From Phycisphaeraceae bacterium (lineage in GTDB: Bacteria; Planctomycetota; Phycisphaerae; Phycisphaerales; Zrk34), in assembly GCA_028281485.1 (NCBI GenBank), contig JANQJT010000218.1:1-17552 (forward strand): a DNA stretch of 17,552 bases, in the 5' to 3' direction. The notes beneath the pieces were generated by a model. The model was not told where the DNA came from. It was given only the letters and a program-made list of their open reading frames with translations, and searched no databases. The position numbers and the translations under genes were made by a program. Shown piece after piece: positions 15,115-17,552 of the stretch; position 1 is the stretch's first letter; each line of letters starts with the position of its first letter.

Positions 15115-15245
15115 TCGGTCAGTTGGTCAATCGGTTGGGGATTTACCACAGAGGCGCGGAGTGGAATTGAAATGAGAACCGGTCCGAGACGGACCGGCTA
15201 TATAGAGAATGAGGACCGGCCCTGAGTGGGGCCGGTTTTCTTATT
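15115..15245 (+). repeat. Direct repeat module, right copy
   Basis: This is the counterpart of 13998-14137. It shares TTGGTCAATCGGT, AGAGGCGCGGAG, and a 77-base block (15169-15245) with hairpin 1 at 15179-15197, the CTATATAGAGAATG spacer and the terminator hairpin. It sits between the membrane-protein gene and the 3' end of the minus-strand operon. Confidence 0.8.
15215..15239 (+). terminator. Rho-independent terminator in right repeat copy
   Basis: ACCGGCCC (15215-15222) pairs with GGGCCGGT (15229-15236) around a 6-base loop, then TTTC. The T-run is interrupted compared with the left copy. It would stop plus-strand transcripts from the 175-residue membrane-protein gene; it lacks a T-run for the minus-strand operon. 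Confidence 0.75.
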
Positions 15246-15275
15246 GTAGAGGAGTACAGAAGCGTAAAGAAAGAT

Positions 15276-16436
15276 TTAACTATTTGGCACAATGTCTGGT
15301 CCATCATGGGGCCAATTTGTTGGGTGTTGTGGGCGAAGATGTTCCTCATTGGGAAAGTCAAAAGAGTAAATTTGTTGTTTGATCTGCTGTTTGCCGTCTT
15401 CGGTTGGCTTCCACCGTCTGTACTGTGGTGTAAACCCTCCCAGATGTTTTACCCACATGTTATGGATGATAGAGCCCTCTTTGGGCTCCAGTTCATTGTC
15501 AGGAGTGTCAGAGATATCGTTATTTGAGTGTAGCTCGGCTAAATCGGTCAATTCATTTCTGAGTTTAAGGCCAGAAACAAATGATTGTTTCGAGTTGATT
15601 AGTATTTGTGCCATTATGGTTTGAAACTTGTCTGAGGTTCCAAAAACTTGAGTAAAGGGAAGGTTGCAAAGGTACTCCAAATCAATGTGATTTGAATTGC
15701 GCGAACTCAATACGCCTTGGCCTACGCCAACATGAAACATGGCGCTAAGTCGCATACAGAACATTGACAATGGAACGTGGTCTTTAAATTCTGGCTTACC
15801 TCGATAGCTCCAAGTGTGCCAGAACCAATCCTTCAAGTGTTCTATTCGCAATTGCTTAAGAAAGCTATTTATAATATTCCTAGCCATGGCCTTATTGTTT
15901 AACATCATATCTACAAAAGGTATGATGTCTTCGAGAGTACTTGGTGGTGGATGAATTTTATCATAAGACTGTTTCCATTCTTCAAAATTCAACTGTCCTA
16001 TGTATTCACGCCAATTATTCGCAAGCTTGTAATCTTCAGGTGTAAAATCGCCATGCTGCCATCTAAGTATGGCTTCATTTTGAGGTGATACTCCAAAGAG
16101 CACGCCTGCCCTCCCCTGTGAATCTTTGACTACTTTACCGCCTGGTAAAATTGGTTTGTAATTAAGCGGAATCTTTCCGCCAAACAATTCGGCTACACAA
16201 AGCCATTTGTGATCTGCCCCATACAGCGTATCTGGTGGCAACACTTTACGTGCGAGTTCCGAGACTTTGTGCTTGGCTATGCCTTTTTTTAAGTATTTTG
16301 GATTCGAGAGGTCGGCAAGGATTTCAAGTAGAAGAACCTGGGGCACGTTCAGGTAGAAATACCGGTGGAGTTCATGGATTGCAGGCATTGACAGTGCCTG
16401 TAGAAGTGATTTGTCTAACAGAATAATGGGTCCCAT
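15276..16436 (-). CDS. Large PIN-like nuclease domain protein (uncharacterised)
   Basis: This 386-residue protein opens with PIILLDKSLLQALSMPAIHE, then VPQVLLLEILADLSNPKYLK. D8, E38 and D42 match the first acidic residues of PIN nucleases. A second conserved-looking block, NHIDLEYLCNLPFTQVFGTSDKF, supplies D252, E254 and D269. The order of acidic motifs is that of PIN/VapC folds, with about 200 residues inserted between the halves; this resembles a widespread unnamed family of PIN-like proteins. PIN domains are metal-dependent RNases. The C-terminus is polar and proline/histidine-rich. It is the last gene of a three-gene operon, starting 3 bases after the upstream stop with no ribosome site, so translational coupling is likely. 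Composition is AT-rich. Nuclease activity is inferred from motif layout only. Confidence 0.75.
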   Translation of the reverse strand: MGPIILLDKSLLQALSMPAIHELHRYFYLNVPQVLLLEILADLSNPKYLKKGIAKHKVSELARKVLPPDTLYGADHKWLCVAELFGGKIPLNYKPILPGGKVVKDSQGRAGVLFGVSPQNEAILRWQHGDFTPEDYKLANNWREYIGQLNFEEWKQSYDKIHPPPSTLEDIIPFVDMMLNNKAMARNIINSFLKQLRIEHLKDWFWHTWSYRGKPEFKDHVPLSMFCMRLSAMFHVGVGQGVLSSRNSNHIDLEYLCNLPFTQVFGTSDKFQTIMAQILINSKQSFVSGLKLRNELTDLAELHSNNDISDTPDNELEPKEGSIIHNMWVKHLGGFTPQYRRWKPTEDGKQQIKQQIYSFDFPNEEHLRPQHPTNWPHDGPDIVPNS

Positions 16437-16439
16437 AGT

Positions 16440-16724
16440 TTATGTAGTATCGCGGTTGTTGTCGTTGTTGCTAGACTTTGATGGTGCCAATCGTCTAAGC
16501 AAGGATTGAAGTTGTTCCCCTGTAATGCTTGGGCGTGAAGTGAGCATATTTAGGGTGTTGATGTAGACGACAGTTGCAAGGAAAGCAATCGGAACTGCTA
16601 CCCATGGACTGGCGTTTTTCACTAAAAGTGCGGTGAGTAATGTTAGCGGAAGCAGAAAAATTGATATGAGGTAGCCAGTCGTAAATAGCCATGACGGGAC
16701 GGAGGGAGGATTATTGCGTTGCAT
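16440..16724 (-). CDS. Small two-helix membrane protein, middle gene of operon
   Basis: The 94-residue product is not recognised. Two membrane helices are clear, WLFTTGYLISIFLLPLTLLT (from residue 12) and about 41-61 (WVAVPIAFLATVVYINTL). The loop between them is short (KNASP). The tail is polar and basic (LQSLLRRLAPSKSSNNDNN). The start at 16724 has GGAGG 9 bases upstream, inside the end of the preceding gene, whose stop lies 4 bases away. Packed between a helical protein and a PIN-like protein, it may anchor a complex to the membrane or act as a small effector. Neither role can be shown from sequence. Confidence 0.75.
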   Translation of the reverse strand: MQRNNPPSVPSWLFTTGYLISIFLLPLTLLTALLVKNASPWVAVPIAFLATVVYINTLNMLTSRPSITGEQLQSLLRRLAPSKSSNNDNNRDTT

Positions 16725-16728
16725 AGCA

Positions 16729-17211
16729 TTAGTCCTCCTCGTTAGAATCTAATATGGATGACAGTGCGCTTAAGCCTTCATCAATGCTACTGGAGATGTC
16801 ATCTTGGCGTTTGGCGATTTGAGCCAAAATGGTTGGGGCAACAGTGGCTATTATCGCTTTGGTCTCTACAGTTGCTTTACTGGCCAAAGACCATGTGGCG
16901 TCAGTCAGTCGCTTGTAATGCAAGGCCCAAGATCCTTGCGCTCTCGAGAATCGAACGTAATAATTTTCATGTTTTGCCGTAACCTGAGTTTTTCCTGGCA
17001 AATTAGCTAGATATACTTCAAGTTCACGTAGGCGTTCAGATAATTCTGTGGCTTTATCGGCGTAGTACTTTGTCGATTTGGATATCGACTGAAATAGCTT
17101 GTCGTTATCCATCGGCTTATGTTCTACAGCATCGGCAACTTCGTATTGTGCGGTCGATAGCGCTATTTGCGAAAGAGCCTGACTTAGCGAATCGGGTTTG
17201 GATGTGGTCAT
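16729..17211 (-). CDS. Helical protein of unknown function, first gene of operon
   Basis: The 160-residue product is not recognised. It is predicted to be mostly helical: a heptad-like stretch ADKATELSERLRELEVYLAN (from about residue 50), an aromatic-basic centre (ENYYVRFSRAQGSWALHYKR), and a hydrophobic run ATVETKAIIATVAPTILAQI that could be a buried or amphipathic helix. It ends acidic (DSNEED). The ATG at 17211 is chosen because AAGGAGGT lies 5 bases upstream; an in-frame ATG at 17325 would put the promoter leader inside the gene. It leads a tightly spaced operon with the 94- and 386-residue genes and could be the regulatory or inhibitory partner of the nuclease. Confidence 0.75.
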   Translation of the reverse strand: MTTSKPDSLSQALSQIALSTAQYEVADAVEHKPMDNDKLFQSISKSTKYYADKATELSERLRELEVYLANLPGKTQVTAKHENYYVRFSRAQGSWALHYKRLTDATWSLASKATVETKAIIATVAPTILAQIAKRQDDISSSIDEGLSALSSILDSNEED

Positions 17212-17216
17212 TTGAC

Positions 17217-17240
17217 ACCTCCTTGGCTTCAGGGCCAAAG
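17217..17240 (-). promoter_or_regulatory. Hairpin overlapping the operon's first ribosome binding site
   Basis: On the minus strand CTTTGGC pairs with GCCAAGG (one G-U) around a 6-base loop. The right arm contains the AAGG of the AAGGAGG ribosome site, so part of it would be paired. This could lower or condition translation of the first gene. Confidence 0.4.
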
Positions 17241-17293
17241 TTGTGTGCGCGCTAATGGGTATTACGACCATAGCCCGCGAGAGTGTTAGTTCC

Positions 17294-17330
17294 GGCTCGT
17301 CACCGAGCCACGATTCGACCCGCAAGGGTC
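17294..17330 (-). promoter_or_regulatory. Two hairpins in the operon leader
   Basis: GGCTCG/CGAGCC (17294-17309) and GACCC/GGGTC (17317-17330) are exact stems with 4-base loops, placed in tandem at the start of the expected transcript. They could be mRNA 5' protection stems, a protein-binding leader, or DNA operators. No T-run follows either one on the minus strand. Confidence 0.4.
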
Positions 17331-17336
17331 AAATGC

Positions 17337-17364
17337 ATTATCGGGGCATGTTGCAGTGATTCAA
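17337..17364 (-). promoter_or_regulatory. Sigma70-type promoter for the PIN-like operon
   Basis: On the minus strand TTGAAT (17359-17364) and GATAAT (17337-17342) are 16 bases apart, matching consensus at 4/6 and 5/6. Transcription would begin near 17330, giving a leader of about 119 bases. Confidence 0.6.
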
Positions 17365-17449
17365 GGAGAAAGTGTCTTAACTAATAGAAAATGTGTGATT
17401 GTTGTGACGCTCCGATGGGAGGCCGGTGTTGTGGAGGCCGGGTCGGATA

Positions 17450-17470
17450 CCCCCGGGTGTAACCCGGGGG
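17450..17470. repeat. Perfect 9-bp intergenic hairpin
   Basis: CCCCCGGGT (17450-17458) pairs exactly with ACCCGGGGG (17462-17470) around GTA, followed by CTAACG. There is no T-run. It resembles palindromic intergenic units common in GC-rich planctomycete genomes; that resemblance is from memory, not a search. Confidence 0.5.
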
Positions 17471-17510
17471 CTAACGTCGGAGGGGGGCGGCATTATCAAT
17501 GCGTTGGGGG

Positions 17511-17552
17511 GGGCGGGCCCGGGGGGGCCGGCTATATAGGGGGGGGGTGGTG
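17511..17552 (+). repeat. Corrupted partial third copy of the repeat module at window end
   Basis: GGCCGGCTATATAG (17526-17539) matches the hairpin 1 arm plus spacer of the other two copies (GGACCGGCTATATAG) with one base missing. Everything around it is replaced by runs of G. The copy therefore looks real but poorly read, at what is probably the end of a contig. Confidence 0.5.

Noticed and set aside
15276..16724. Reading the operon as a VapBC toxin-antitoxin pair
   Set aside because: The PIN-like protein is more than twice the size of VapC, the partner is a membrane protein, and no DNA-binding antitoxin is visible.
13973..17552. Island as an integrase-mediated element or transposon
   Set aside because: No integrase, transposase, tRNA gene or terminal inverted repeat was found. 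Recombination between repeat modules explains the layout better.

Overview
The window reads as a high-GC bacterial chromosome segment, most likely from a planctomycete of the Phycisphaerae type. That placement is an inference from the gene complement, the divergent sulfatase-like protein and the style of the intergenic hairpins; no rRNA is present to confirm it. The sequence from about 1 to 13972 is ordinary GC-rich housekeeping DNA. From about 14140 to 17400 it becomes visibly AT-richer and carries unfamiliar genes between repeat modules, which marks an accessory island. The window ends in poly-G-rich sequence that looks like a contig edge inside another copy of the same repeat.

Layout, left to right. 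priA (minus, cut by the window edge) is divergent from a sulfatase-fold gene (plus) whose catalytic residues are nearly all replaced. serA (minus) has its own terminator downstream and a perfect palindrome just upstream. Next come rpsO and pnp (plus) in the classic order, with a terminator between them and a structured pnp leader. A cold-shock-domain gene with a long structured leader follows, then an orphan membrane histidine kinase and a GT8 glycosyltransferase (plus). Convergent to these is a minus-strand pair, glf (UDP-galactopyranose mutase) and a DDD-motif glycosyltransferase. leuC (plus) follows with a strong sigma70-type promoter and no leuD beside it.

The island. leuC ends in a two-hairpin terminator module. 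A near-identical copy lies about 1.1 kb downstream, after a 175-residue three-helix membrane protein gene and a 31-base relic of the leuC 3' end. Beyond it, on the minus strand, is a tight three-gene operon: a 160-residue helical protein, a 94-residue two-helix membrane protein, and a 386-residue protein with the acidic residues and layout of a large PIN-like nuclease. The operon has a sigma70-like promoter, a leader with two hairpins, and a third hairpin overlapping the first ribosome binding site. A corrupted third repeat copy closes the window.

How the genes work together. rpsO, pnp and csp are RNA and translation functions. serA and leuC are amino-acid biosynthesis. glf and the two glycosyltransferases point to a galactofuranose-containing surface glycan. 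The PIN-like operon, with or without the neighbouring membrane protein, is the best candidate for an undescribed system. A defence or toxin role is inferred from domain type, gene packing and island context only.
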